31,330 nucleotides of DNA from Cyanophora paradoxa. Lineage: Eukaryota > Glaucocystophyceae > Cyanophorales > Cyanophoraceae. Location of the stretch: positions 1-31,330 of the forward strand of contig QPMI01000311.1 of NCBI GenBank assembly GCA_004431415.1. Reading direction: 5' to 3'. Numbering within the stretch: the first letter of the stretch is position 1; every line of letters begins with the position of its first letter. The notes under the pieces are model-generated. The model saw only the letters and a list, made by a program, of their open reading frames with translations, did no database searches and was not told the origin of the DNA. Below, one piece after another: positions 8,294 through 17,293 of the stretch. The translations under genes were made by a program, and so were the position numbers.

Positions 8294-9075
8294 GATGTCC
8301 TCCTGGTCAATGTCCACAGAGATGTTGTCCTCGTCGGCCAGCCTTCCTGCCTGTGCGGAGAGCAGGATAGCTTTATTAATACAGTCGTTAACTAAGGACC
8401 TAGCGAAGGGTCCTAGCCTACGACGGTACACTGCTCGAATAGTGTTGCTTGACGAGGCCAGTGTTCAAGAAAACATTTCAGATCGTTCCAAAAGAAAGAA
8501 AGAGAGATTAAGAGAGATTCCAAAAGGAGAGAAAAGCGACAAATCCGGAAACTCGCGGGATTCCACGGAAAACGGAGGTATCACAAGCAAACGACCTCGG
8601 CCAGCCGGCCAAGAGCGCACACAGCTTCGAAAATGAGATCCATGAGTGAATCGCGATGCAACAAGCTTATGTTCTCCGCAAAATGGCGGAATCGACAATG
8701 AAAGGTCGCAGTGCGCAAATCGCTGCAGAACGCACTGTAAGCGTATACGCAATCAGAAGAACGATGCGCAGACACTGTGAGACCGCTGTGTCGAACACTT
8801 TGCGTCGAACATTCCACCGCTGCCACGAAATACAATGGCTTCCGGCAGCAGCCCCGATGATAAGAAGCTGCTAAAGTCTATACGATGGGTTCTAAGCCAC
8901 TTCCGCACACGGCGCAGTGCCGTGCCGGGACGCACGTGCACACACGCGTAATATCCGCGTATGATTGAATGACATACCCCTACACGAGGGACGGGGTATC
9001 ACTAGCGTACATGGTACATTCGCTATGGCGAAAGGGGAAGGGAACTACGCTTCGCAACAGGGCCGTTAGACAGAG
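7352..9075 (-). repeat. Segmental duplication, copy A (gag + LTR)
   Basis: This segment matches 10681-12404 at a constant offset of 3329 bp with no indels that I can see. Only a few substitutions separate the two (for example CACGCC/CATGCC near 7366, CACAAACG/CACGAACG near 8186, AGCGAC/AGAGAC near 8536). Fifteen bases beyond the LTR start (GGCCGTTAGACAGAG) are shared too, so duplication of a DNA segment is favoured over two separate transpositions. Confidence 0.9.
8462..9059 (-). repeat. Candidate 5' LTR of gag copy A
   Basis: On the minus strand it starts TGTTGCGAAGCGTAG at 9059 and ends GAACA at 8462. A possible primer-binding site TGGCCTCGTCAAGC follows from 8460. The first ~195 bp match the LTR after the broken pol at 14565-14760, including GATACCCCGTCCCTCGTG and ACTGCGCCGTGTGCGGAAGT. 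The start is supported by that second copy, where it follows a purine tract; the end is inferred only from CA plus TGG. No clear TATA box was found. Confidence 0.55.
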
Positions 9076-10649
9076 CAGATGACCCACCCACCAGCAAGCC
9101 ACTCAGTCAAAGGCCCCAGGTTTCTGATCTGCCAGAAAATAGAAGAAAGATGCACCAAAAATCTCTCTGGGGGAACATGCACAAGGCGCTAGCCTCAGGC
9201 AGATGACCCACCCACCACAAAGTCACTCAGTTGAACGCCCCAGGTTTCCGATCTGTGAAATCCTTTGATTTTTTCACAGATCCTGAACCTGGGGCCTTCG
9301 ACTGAGTGACTTGCTGGTGGGTGGGTCATCTGCCTAAGGCTAGCGCCTTGTGCATATTCCCCCAGAGAGATTTGAAGAGCATCCTTTTTCTATTTTCTGG
9401 CACATCGGCCCCAGGTTTTTGATGTGCCAGAAAATAGAAAAAGGATGCACTTCAAATCTCTCTGGGGGAATATGCACAAGGCGCTAGCCTTAGGCAGATG
9501 ACCCACCCACCAGCAAGTCACTCAGTCGAAGGCCCCAGGTTTCCGATCTGTGAAAAAATCAAAGAAAGATGCACCCCAAATCTCTCTGGGGGAATATGCA
9601 CAAGGCGCTAGCCTTAGGCAGATGACCCACCCACCAGCAAGTCACTCAGTCGAAGGCCCCAGGTTTCCGATGTGCCAGAAAATAGAAAAAGGATGCACTT
9701 CAAATCTCTCTGGGGGAATATGCACAAGGCGCTAGCCTTAGGCAGATGACCCATCCACCAGCAAGTCACTCAGTCAAAGGCCCCAGGTTTCCGATCTGCC
9801 ACAAAATAGAAGAAGGATGCACTTCAAATCTCTCTGGGGGAATATGCACAAGGCGCTAGCCTTAGGCAGATGACCCACCCACCAGCAAGTCACTCAGTCG
9901 AAGGCCCAGGTGATTTTTTCACAGATCGGAAACCTGGGGCCTTTGACTGAGTGACTTGCTGGTGGGTGGGTCATTTGCCTAAGGCTAGAGCCTTGTGCAT
10001 ATTCCCCCAGAGAGATTTGGGGTGCATCCTTTTTCTATTTTCTGGCACATCGGAAACCTGGGGCCTTCGACTGAGTGACTTGCTGGTGGTGACTTGCTGG
10101 TGAGTGGGTTCATGTTCCTAAGGCTAGCACCTTGTGCATTTTCCCCCAGAGAGATTTGGGGTGCATCTTTCTTCTTTTTTGTAGCGGATCTGTAACCTGG
10201 GCCCTTCGAATGAGTGACTTGCTGGTGGGTGGGTTCATCTGCCTAAGGCTAGCACCATGTGCATTTTCCCCCCAGAGAGATTTGGGGTGCATCTTTCATC
10301 TATGTTGTGGCAGATCGGAAACCTGGGGCCTTTGACTGAGTGGCTTGCTGGTGGCTGGGTCATCTGCCTTAGGCTAGCGCCTTGTGCATTTTCTCCCAGA
10401 GAGATTTGGGGTGCATCTTTCGTCTATTTTGTGGCACATCAGAAACCTGGGGCCTTTGACTGAGTGACTTGCTGGTAGGTGAGTTCATCTGCCTAAGGCT
10501 AGCGCCTTGTGCATTTTCCCCTGGAGAGATTTGGGGTGCATCTTTCGTCTATTTTGTGGCACATCAGAAACCTGGGGCCTTTTGACTGGGTGACTTGCTT
10601 TTGGGTAGGTCATGTGCCTAAGGCTAGCGCCTTGTGAATTTTCCCCCCA
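9076..10649. repeat. Satellite family A, block with alternating orientation
   Basis: About a dozen ~124-bp monomers. Orientation (plus = GTGACTTGCTGG reading) is minus at 9076-9262, plus at 9270-9406, minus at 9421-9911 and plus at 9912-10649. The switches create large inverted repeats. The plus part from 10089 recurs at 12404-12840, minus one monomer. It holds no gene; the short open frames are repeats of the monomer in all phases. Confidence 0.9.
9379..9448. repeat. Perfect 28-bp inverted repeat at a satellite orientation switch
   Basis: The left arm 9379-9406 and right arm 9421-9448 are exact reverse complements around a 14-base loop. Weaker complementarity continues outward through whole monomers on both sides. 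It could form a long hairpin or cruciform. Confidence 0.85.
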
Positions 10650-11622
10650 GCTGAGGCCCTCTAAAAGGCTCTGCCATTCCACGAGGCTGGTCATGCCAGC
10701 TATCGCCAAGAGGGCGATACTGCAACTGGCGAGACAATTGGTCCATGCGATCCAAAATAATAGAAGACGTGCGACGAGAGTCATCGCGCAACTCATCAAA
10801 TTGCTGGCGAGCCTCGTGCCGAATCTCGCTCAATTGGCGGCGAGTTTCGTCACGAAGTGAATCAAGCTTATCATCCACCTTCAAAGAAAACTGTTTAAGC
10901 TTCGATTCGACCCGCTCATCAATCAAAGACTCAATACGCTCCGAAGTGAGAGCGTTCAATCCAGAAACATTTTTCGGCGATCCAAAAGGAAGAGACCCAA
11001 TTCCAAAAGGAGAAACCGAAGAAAAAGAGGAAGTGCGATCCGTCCAGAGACTGCGCAGCCGACGCAAAAAGCGAAGTTTGTTGTCGTCCAATTCAGGCGG
11101 CAGCTCACCCAACTTCAGATCATCACTCCAAATTTGTTTCACCACAACTTTCTCGAGAATGCCAGCTTCCTCCGCTCGCTTCATCTTCTCCACAGCAAAG
11201 TCCTCAAAATTGACTTGAGTACCAGCCTGGAGACAAGCACTCTGGTATGTGTAGGACCAGAAATTGCGAGCAGAATCCGTCTGGACATCCGAATGCATAA
11301 AGTGATCCTCGAACTTCTTAAGAAAAGTCGTCCAATTGTCACATTCAAGGACCACTCGAGAAAAGTCGTGGGCCCCAGCTGCCTCGTTGAAGACAGACTG
11401 GAGTTTCAACTGCACATGTGGCCAAGCATAGTCAAAATCAACCTTTGCCTGAGCCGTCCATGTGGAGTAGGGAGTGGTGTCCGCAGTGGGAAGGACATAG
11501 ATCGCCTTCAACACGTCACGAACGTTTTTGAGGAATCTAGAAGGAGCAGAATACTCGAATTTGGGCAGATTGAGGTTGCGCAGGAGCGGCTTAATCACGT
11601 CCACCCTTGGCTGGGCAGCCAT
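10624..11622 (-). CDS. Gag-like protein, copy B, C-terminally truncated
   Basis: Same protein as copy A from the ATG at 11622 (the frame is open to 11760), with the same coiled-coil-like stretch. After the residues corresponding to RPLGDSWHDQPRG the frame leaves gag at about 10681 and ends in satellite-derived residues (MAEPFRGPQLGGKFTRR), so the Arg/Gly-rich tail is missing. Copy A has Cys where this copy has Arg in FLKNVRDV. Substitutions are so few that the duplication must be recent, or the two copies are being homogenised. It is probably non-functional without its tail and pol. Confidence 0.7.
   Translation of the reverse strand: MAAQPRVDVIKPLLRNLNLPKFEYSAPSRFLKNVRDVLKAIYVLPTADTTPYSTWTAQAKVDFDYAWPHVQLKLQSVFNEAAGAHDFSRVVLECDNWTTFLKKFEDHFMHSDVQTDSARNFWSYTYQSACLQAGTQVNFEDFAVEKMKRAEEAGILEKVVVKQIWSDDLKLGELPPELDDNKLRFLRRLRSLWTDRTSSFSSVSPFGIGSLPFGSPKNVSGLNALTSERIESLIDERVESKLKQFSLKVDDKLDSLRDETRRQLSEIRHEARQQFDELRDDSRRTSSIILDRMDQLSRQLQYRPLGDSWHDQPRGMAEPFRGPQLGGKFTRR
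10650..10680 (-). repeat. Family B satellite fragment at the junction with gag copy B
   Basis: CAGCTGAGGCCCTCTAAAAG and the following GCTCTGCCATTCC are the reverse complement of the family B segment GGCAGAGCCTCTTACAGGGC. The same junction sequence recurs at 12839-12869, so it was part of the duplicated unit. Confidence 0.7.
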
Positions 11623-12404
11623 GATGTCCTCCTGGTCAATGTCCACAGAGATGTTGTCCTCGTCGGCCAGCCTTCCTGCCTGTGCGGAGAGCAGGATAGC
11701 TTTATTAATACAGTCGTTAACTAAGGACCTAGCGAAGGGTCCTAGCCTACGACGGTACACTGCTCGAATAGTGTTGCTTGACGAGGCCAGTGTTCAAGAA
11801 AACATTTCAGATCGTTCCAAAAGAAAGAAAGAGAGATTAAGAGAGATTCCAAAAGGAGAGAAAAGAGACAAATCCGGAAACTCGCGGGATTCCACGGAAA
11901 ACGGAGGTATCACAAGCAAACGACCTCGGCCAGCCGGCCAAGAGCGCACACAGCTTCGAAAATGAGATCCATGAGTGAATCGCGATGCAACAAGCTTATG
12001 TTCTCCGCAAAATGGCGGAATCGACAATGAAAGGTCGCAGTGCGCAAATCGCTGCAGAACGCACTGTAAGCGTATACGCAATCAGAAGAACGATGCGCAG
12101 ACACTGTGAGACCGCTGTGTCGAACACTTTGCGTCGAACATTCCACCGCTGCCACGAAATACAATGGCTTCCGGCAGCAGCCCCGATGATAAGAAGCTGC
12201 TAAAGTCTATACGATGGGTTCTAAGCCACTTCCGCACACGGCGCAGTGCCGTGCCGGGACGCACGTGCACACACGCGTAATATCCGCGTATGATTGAATG
12301 ACATACCCCTACACGAGGGACGGGGTATCACTAGCGTACATGGTACATTCGCTATGGCGAAAGGGGAAGGGAACTACGCTTCGCAACAGGGCCGTTAGAC
12401 AGAG
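10681..12404 (-). repeat. Segmental duplication, copy B (gag + LTR)
   Basis: Near-identical partner of 7352-9075. Copy B is flanked on both sides by nearly identical same-orientation satellite (10089-10680 and 12404-12869), giving the order X-B-X'. X' lacks one ~124-bp monomer relative to X. Confidence 0.9.
11791..12388 (-). repeat. Candidate 5' LTR of gag copy B
   Basis: Equivalent to 8462-9059 shifted by 3329 bp, with the same TGTTGCGAAGCG start and the same candidate primer-binding site (TGG at 11789). Satellite sequence starts 16 bases beyond the LTR start, in the opposite orientation to that seen next to copy A. Confidence 0.55.
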
Positions 12405-12840
12405 TGACTTGCTGGTGAGTGGGTTCATGTTCCTAAGGCTAGCACCTTGTGCATTTTCCCCCAGAGAGATTTGGGGTGCATCTTTCTTCTTTTTTGTAGC
12501 GGATCTGTAACCTGGGCCCTTCGAATGAGTGACTTGCTGGTGGGTGGGTTCATCTGCCTAAGGCTAGCACCATGTGCATTTTCCCCCCAGAGAGATTTGG
12601 GGTGCATCTTTCATCTATGTTGTGGCAGATCGGAAACCTGGGGCCTTTGACTGAGTGGCTTGCTGGTGGCTGGGTCATCTGCCTTAGGCTAGCGCCTTGT
12701 GCATTTTCTCCCAGAGAGATTTGGGGTGCATCTTTCGTCTATTTTGTGGCACATCAGAAACCTGGGGCCTTTTGACTGGGTGACTTGCTTTTGGGTAGGT
12801 CATGTGCCTAAGGCTAGCGCCTTGTGAATTTTCCCCCCAG
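12405..12840 (+). repeat. Satellite family A, copy of the 10089-10649 block
   Basis: Runs base for base with 10089 onward, including the unusual GTAGCGGATCTGTAACCTGG variant. It skips one monomer, jumping from CTATTTTGTGGCACATCAG into the next unit's GGCCTTTTGACTGGG. It ends at the same GAATTTTCCCCCCAG junction. Confidence 0.88.
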
Positions 12841-13195
12841 CTGAGGCCCTCTAAAAGGCTCTGCCATTCCGAGTGGGACCCCAGTGGGCCCACAACAGCA
12901 AGGTCAGGTGCACACAAAAACTTTCCAGGGGGAACATGCACAAGGCGCTAGCCTCAGGCAGGTGCACCCTGCCCAGCAGAGGCAGGGTGCACCTGCCTGA
13001 GGCTAAAGCCTTGTGCATGTTCCCCTGGAAATTTCTTGTGTGCACCTGACCTTGCTGTTGTGGGCCCAATGGGAATTCAAACTGACCAGGGCTAAGGAGT
13101 GAACCCAGGAAACATTCAAGTCCCAAAACACTCGGTGGGGGTCCCACATGGAAGGGCAGAGCCTCTTACCGGGCGAGATTTGTGGTTTCATCTGC
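12841..13195. repeat. Satellite family B, head-to-head pair
   Basis: 12841-12973 is family B reversed and 12981-13195 is forward. The join is a near-perfect 30-bp inverted repeat: left arm 12944-12973 ending GGTGCACCCTGCC, loop CAGCAGA, right arm from 12981 starting GGCAGGGTGCACC. This shows inversion within the satellite. Confidence 0.82.
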
Positions 13196-13422
13196 CAAAG
13201 GAATCTCTCTGGAGGAATATGCAAGGCGCTAGCCTCAGGGAGATGAACCACCCACCAAATATGCACAAGGCGCTAGCCTTAAGGAGATGACCCACCCACC
13301 AGCAAGTCACTCAGTCGAAGGCCCCAGGTTTCTGATCTGCCAGAACATAGAAGAAAGATGCACCCCTAATCTCTCTGGGGGAACATGCACAAGGCGCCAT
13401 CCTTAGGCAGATCAAACACCCA
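13196..13422 (-). repeat. Satellite family A, inverted short block
   Basis: Two partial monomers in reverse orientation (AATCTCTCTGGAGGAATATG near 13201 and AATCTCTCTGGGGGAACATG near 13369), including a shortened variant near 13255. The block is interrupted at about 13422 by the pol fragment. Confidence 0.82.
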
Positions 13423-14491
13423 CTGAAGAAAGTCACGGCCCCTGCCACTTTTCAGATGATGATGAACAGCGTTCTTGGCACTTGTTAATATGTATTCATT
13501 TTGGTATATTTGGACGATATCTGTGTATTTTCGAAATCCTTGAAGCAGCACCTTGCTGATCTTCAGTTGGTGTTTGATGCTATGAGACGGGCAAACATCT
13601 TCTTTAAACCCAAGAAATCGAAATTCTTCAAGGCTGAATTGGAGTATCTTGGATTTGTAGTTACTAGACAGGGCATCAAGCCCTCTGCCACAAAGGTGGA
13701 GGCTGTTCGAAAGTTTGCGACCCCCAAATCTGTATCAGAAGTTAGGACTTTTCTTGGAATGACTGGATATTAAAGAATCTTTGTACCTTTATATGCAGTT
13801 CTTGCGGCGCCACTTTATGATCTTTGCACCAAAAGTTCACATTTTCATTGGACTGCCCGAGAGGATCTGGCTTTTCGGAAATTGAAAGAGTTGCTTTGTT
13901 CGGCACCCATTCTTTCGCTTCCTGATTTCTCTTAGTCTTTCATTCTCAAGACTGATGCTTCTAAGACTGGGGTTGGTGCGGTCCTTTCTAAACTGGATGA
14001 ATTTGGGAATGAAAAAGTTGTTTCATTTGCTTCTCACAAGTTCTCATCTCCTGAGAAGAAGTGGAATCGGGAAGTTGTCATTGAATATGCAGCTGAGTCC
14101 CTTTCTAATGAGCAGCAGAAGTGGACAGTCATGGAGCAGGAGTTGTATGCAATTTGGTGGGCTGTCACCAAGAAGTTCCCTCAGTATCTCCATGGCAAGA
14201 ATCGGGAAGTTGTTATTGAATATGCAGCTGAGTCCTGGGGAAGTTATCGCTTCTCAACCAGTTTTCATTCCTGGGGAAGTTGTTGCTGTGAAGACTCCTT
14301 CCACTTGGCGGTCTGATAAGCTCTCCCACCGTGTCACTGGGCCTTGGACTGTGCTCAAAGATGTTTCTCAAAGCAAGGGAGTTACTTTCTTGCTGGAGTA
14401 TTCTGGTCCTAAGGAGCGTGGTTCGCCTGCTGAGGGTTCGCATCAAATGGTTCATGCCTCTCGGCTCAAGCCTTGGAGGGACCCTGATTAA
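13423..14491 (+). pseudogene. Ty3/gypsy pol fragment (RT, RNase H, GPF/Y tail), internally deleted
   Basis: Starts in RT at APATFQMMMNSVLGTC and keeps the catalytic motif VYLDDICVFSKS (about 13504). It continues through FLGMTGY and into RNase H (KTDASKTGVGAV, EQELYAIWWAVTKKF). In-frame stops lie at 13486-13488, 13771-13773 and 13933-13935. Near 14235 the sequence jumps to the C-terminal part (PVFIPGEVVAVK, TGPWTVLKDV), so all of integrase is missing. The tail is in a different frame and ends at 14491. A ~40-bp piece encoding NREVVIEYAAES occurs twice (about 14062 and 14198) and marks the join. It resembles the intact pol at 18015-21449 but is a distinct subfamily. Confidence 0.88.
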
Positions 14492-14564
14492 TCTCTCTTT
14501 CTTTCTTTTCCTTCCTTGGACTTGGCCAGCGCGGACATAGCCTTTTTCTTACTTGGAGGAGAGT

Positions 14565-14760
14565 TGTTGCGAAGCGTAGTTCCCCCTCCCTTTGCCAATG
14601 TAGCATGTACGTTAGTGATACCCCGTCCCTCGTGAAGGGGTATGTCATTCAATCATACACGGATATTACGCGTGTGTGCACGTGCATCCAGGCACGGCAC
14701 TGCGCCGTGTGCGGAAGTGGCTAGGAACCCATCCTATAGCTTCTAACAGCTTATTTTCAG
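14565..14760 (+). repeat. 3' LTR (partial) of the broken pol element
   Basis: Starts TGTTGCGAAGCGTAG directly after a purine tract GGAGGAGAGT and matches the start of the LTRs of gag copies A and B for about 195 bp, then gives way to satellite at about 14760. This links the pol fragment and the gag copies to one family. Only the first third of the LTR is present. Confidence 0.78.
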
Positions 14761-15182
14761 ATTCACCCAAAATCTCTCTGGGGGAATATGCACAAGGCGC
14801 TAGCCTTAGGCAGATGACCCACCCACCCGCAAGTCACTCAGTCAAAGGTCCCAGGTTTCCGATCAGCCACGAAATCGAAGAAAGATGCACCCCAAATCTC
14901 TCTGCAGGAATATGCACAAGGCGCTAGCCTTAGGGAGATGAACCCACCCACCAGCAAGTCACTCAGTCAAAGGCCCCAGGTTTCTTATCTGCCACAAAAT
15001 AGAAGAAGGATGCACTTCAAAACTCTCTCTGGGGGAATATGCACAAGGCGCTACCCTTAGGGAGATGAACCACCCACCGAATATGCACAAGGCGCTAGCC
15101 TTAGGGAGATGAACCACCCAAAAGCAAGTAACTAAGTCAAAGGCCCCAGGTTTAGGATCTGTGACAAAATCGAAGAAAGATG
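14761..15182 (-). repeat. Satellite family A, inverted block
   Basis: About 3.5 monomers reading CAAATCTCTCTGGGGGAATA and so on, including one shortened unit near 15075. The block ends at GAAGAAAGATGCATCC (15168-15183). Confidence 0.86.
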
Positions 15183-15190
15183 CATCCCTC

Positions 15191-15324
15191 TTGACATCCT
15201 CCAACACAGTTCAGGGCTGGTAAGTTCCAGGGCTGGTTAGCTCCAAAGGGGCTGGTTAGGGGCTTAGCTCTGATGCAGCTACTGTCAATAATCAAATATC
15301 GCTTTTGACATCCTCCAACACAGT
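15191..15324 (+). repeat. 20-bp direct repeats flanking a 94-bp segment
   Basis: TTGACATCCTCCAACACAGT occurs at 15191-15210 and again at 15305-15324. The 94 bp between contain three GGCTGGT(T/A)AG-type repeats and no gene. It could be a tandem duplication or a small insertion with a long target duplication; the sequence does not decide. Confidence 0.7.
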
Positions 15325-15674
15325 GAAGGTCCTGCAGTCTGCTGACTGGCAGGATTTGTTGCAAGATTTTCTGCCCATTTCTTGCGCAATGCAGTGCGAA
15401 GCCAGACAAATATGTTGTATTGGAACTACACCTATCAGTTTGCTTGCCTCACTCTTGGCACAATTGTTCCCTTCGTGACTTTTGCCAATTGGAGAAGTTC
15501 AAGCGTGCTGAGGAGTGCAATTCTCGTGATTTGACTGAGGATGTAGTTATGAAGGATATTTGGAATGAACTGAATTTGCCTGGAGATTTGCCTTTGGAGA
15601 TGAACAATAAACAAAAATTGTATTTCAGACTCAAACAGTTGTGGGAGAAGAAATTGCAGGATACTCTACTCTAG
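15325..15674 (+). pseudogene. Gag fragment of an LTR retrotransposon, frameshifted
   Basis: Three plus-strand frames together match the gag gene at 7136-8293. LQSADWQDLLQ (about 15332) parallels LECDNWTTFLK. NMLYWNYTYQFACLTLG (about 15411) parallels NFWSYTYQSACLQAG. DFCQLEKFKRAEECNSRDL followed by QLWEKKLQDTLL (about 15477-15674) parallels DFAVEKMKRAEE through SLWTDRT. It is divergent, with at least two frameshifts and no start, and stops 27 bp from the 3' end of the convergent glycosyltransferase gene. Confidence 0.75.
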
Positions 15675-15700
15675 CGCTGGGAACAATGGAACATCACCGC

Positions 15701-16795
15701 CTAATTCAGAAAGCCTAATTCTCGAGCGTAGTCTAAAAAGAACTGTTTCAGGCATGCTCCTGCTGTTATTGTCGACAAATACAGATGCAGATCAACTGAT
15801 TCTGGATGGGGCTGATGGATCATGAAAGCATTGTGCATCACTGTGAACTTGTATCCAAGGATATGAAGATGGAGTGCGAATTGCTGCTTGTCATATCCGT
15901 ATCCAACAAATGATTCATTGAAGAATACAAAAGGACGATGAATAGCAAGAAAAGGTTCAAACAAAAAGTTGTAAGTTATAGGGTAGTCTGAGCTTGCAAA
16001 CCAGAACTTGGAGTAATTGGTGGCTTCATGGCATGCCTGACATGATGAGGGAACTATAATTTGTCCGGCATGCACAGCATCCATCAAAGCGATCTTTGAC
16101 TGCTCTTGTGATTGAGATGCGTGTGCCATGAATGCAGGGACTACAAACACAGTTTGAGAATCAAATCTCCTTTTTGAAATCTCCGATGACAATGATTTGC
16201 TGTAAGAGAAGTCAATGTCCCCAATGAAAACAATTTCGCTTTGAGCTTCTCGCATTGCAATGTTTCGGAGGACATTATAAGGATACAGCTGGAATCTCAA
16301 GGGACAGCGTGGTACTACGTGAACGGACACTGAACGACGATCTAGTCCACGATCAAAATACCATCGTGCAAGATCTTCGACTTCATCAGCGGAAACCCAA
16401 ACGGCCAAACTGATACACGAGGTCCAGTGCTCTATCGCATTGTACCCATTCAATAACAATCTATCAACGGACGCATGTAGAATTAACGTAACAGAACAAT
16501 CAAAATATCTTCTTCCAAAGAAGTGGGGAAAAGAGTCAAATTTCATTGACCTTGCGATTTGATAAAGCTCGCACGAATTTTCAGCCCAAATACAGTCTGA
16601 GTATCGCCCATTGTCCAGTCTGTTTGTAACAGATATTTCAATGGGATGGATGCGGTATCTAAGAAGTTTCCTCAGCAATGATTCAAACTGCCAAAAATGC
16701 ACATCGCTGGCGTCAAGAGCGGCTTTATCTTCCGACAGCAGTATCTGGCTGAAAATGAACACCATGATTGGAAATGGCTTTATTATTCCTGTCAT
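15701..16795 (-). CDS. GT49 family glycosyltransferase (LARGE C-terminal / B4GAT1-like)
   Basis: A 364-residue single-exon protein from the ATG at 16795 to the TAG at 15701. It matches the GT49 domain: YPYNVLRNIAMREAQSEIVF (171-190) leading to the DxD metal-binding motif GDIDF (Asp193, Asp195), then FVVPAF (217-222), EPFLAIHRPFVFFNESFVGYG (280-300) and NAFMIHQPHPES (322-333). In animals this family adds glucuronic acid to matriglycan-type chains in the Golgi (LARGE, B4GAT1). The substrate here is unknown. Residues 8-20 (PIMVFIFSQILL) are hydrophobic and may act as a short signal anchor. The length suits a single GT49 domain without the extra GT8 domain of LARGE. It is the only host-like gene in the window and appears undamaged. 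The gag fragment on the other strand is convergent, 27 bp away. An upstream exon cannot be excluded. Confidence 0.82.
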   Translation of the reverse strand: MTGIIKPFPIMVFIFSQILLSEDKAALDASDVHFWQFESLLRKLLRYRIHPIEISVTNRLDNGRYSDCIWAENSCELYQIARSMKFDSFPHFFGRRYFDCSVTLILHASVDRLLLNGYNAIEHWTSCISLAVWVSADEVEDLARWYFDRGLDRRSVSVHVVPRCPLRFQLYPYNVLRNIAMREAQSEIVFIGDIDFSYSKSLSSEISKRRFDSQTVFVVPAFMAHASQSQEQSKIALMDAVHAGQIIVPSSCQACHEATNYSKFWFASSDYPITYNFLFEPFLAIHRPFVFFNESFVGYGYDKQQFALHLHILGYKFTVMHNAFMIHQPHPESVDLHLYLSTITAGACLKQFFLDYARELGFLN

Positions 16796-17218
16796 TCTTC
16801 TATTTTATTCTATTTATTCTTCTGCTCCTCGCAAAAGAAATGAACGAATCATTAGGGTTCTATATTCCGCTCACATCTGCTCCCCTCGCAGTGATTTCGA
16901 TGGACGTAGAAGAAATCTCAAAGGAGACAAAGACCGAAAGCCAGCAGGCCACCAATCACTGCAATCACGCTGGGAGGCAAGCGGGTGTTTTTACTTATTT
17001 TTAACTTCTTATTATTAAATGTGGGAATGGCTGCGAGCGCTATTGGACATGCACAAGTGCAGCTGCTGCGACACTACGATTGACGTGAGCATGTGCGGGT
17101 CGGACGCCGCATCGGCCGCAGGGTCGCGAAGGCAACCAAAAGAGGCTCCCGACGAAGGCGTAGGCGAACCGTCGTTCGAGCAGCCCGCAAACATTTTGAC
17201 CCGCAACAGGGCGAGGCT
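16796..17218. other. Upstream region of the GT49 gene; no recognisable gene
   Basis: The first ~60 bp are pyrimidine/AT-rich on the plus strand (TTTTATTCTATTTATTCTTC). Small open frames occur on both strands but none resembles a known protein. The frame 17019-17261 ends NILTRNRARLVV just before an LTR-like start, which faintly recalls the basic C-terminal tail of a pol; I would not call it. Any promoter of the GT49 gene should lie here. Confidence 0.5.
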
Positions 17219-17293
17219 AGTTGTGAAGCGTTGTGACTCCTACCCTGTTCTCTCCCCCTAAACCTGGGGCATTTGACTGAGTGACTTGCTGGT
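17219..17293 (+). repeat. LTR-like start plus satellite A snippet
   Basis: TTGTGAAGCGTTGTGACTCC and the following CTGTTCTCTCCCCC resemble the sequence at 17885 and, more weakly, the TGTTGCGAAGCG LTRs. At 17260 it changes into 34 bp of family A (AAACCTGGGGCATTTGACTG). This is a fossil junction. Confidence 0.5.

Noticed and set aside
7805-8395. 196-codon plus-strand frame (and its copy at 11134-11724)
   Set aside because: Antisense shadow of the gag gene; it duplicates only because gag is duplicated.
8455-8490. Heat-shock-like TTC-GAA dyad in the leader of gag copies A and B
   Set aside because: Only two modules (TTTCTTGAAC) and no TATA box nearby; too weak compared with the triples at 6563 and 6682.
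17019-17261. 80-codon frame as the C-terminal end of a pol
   Set aside because: Only the final RNRARLV resembles pol tails; no integrase or GPF/Y motif precedes it.
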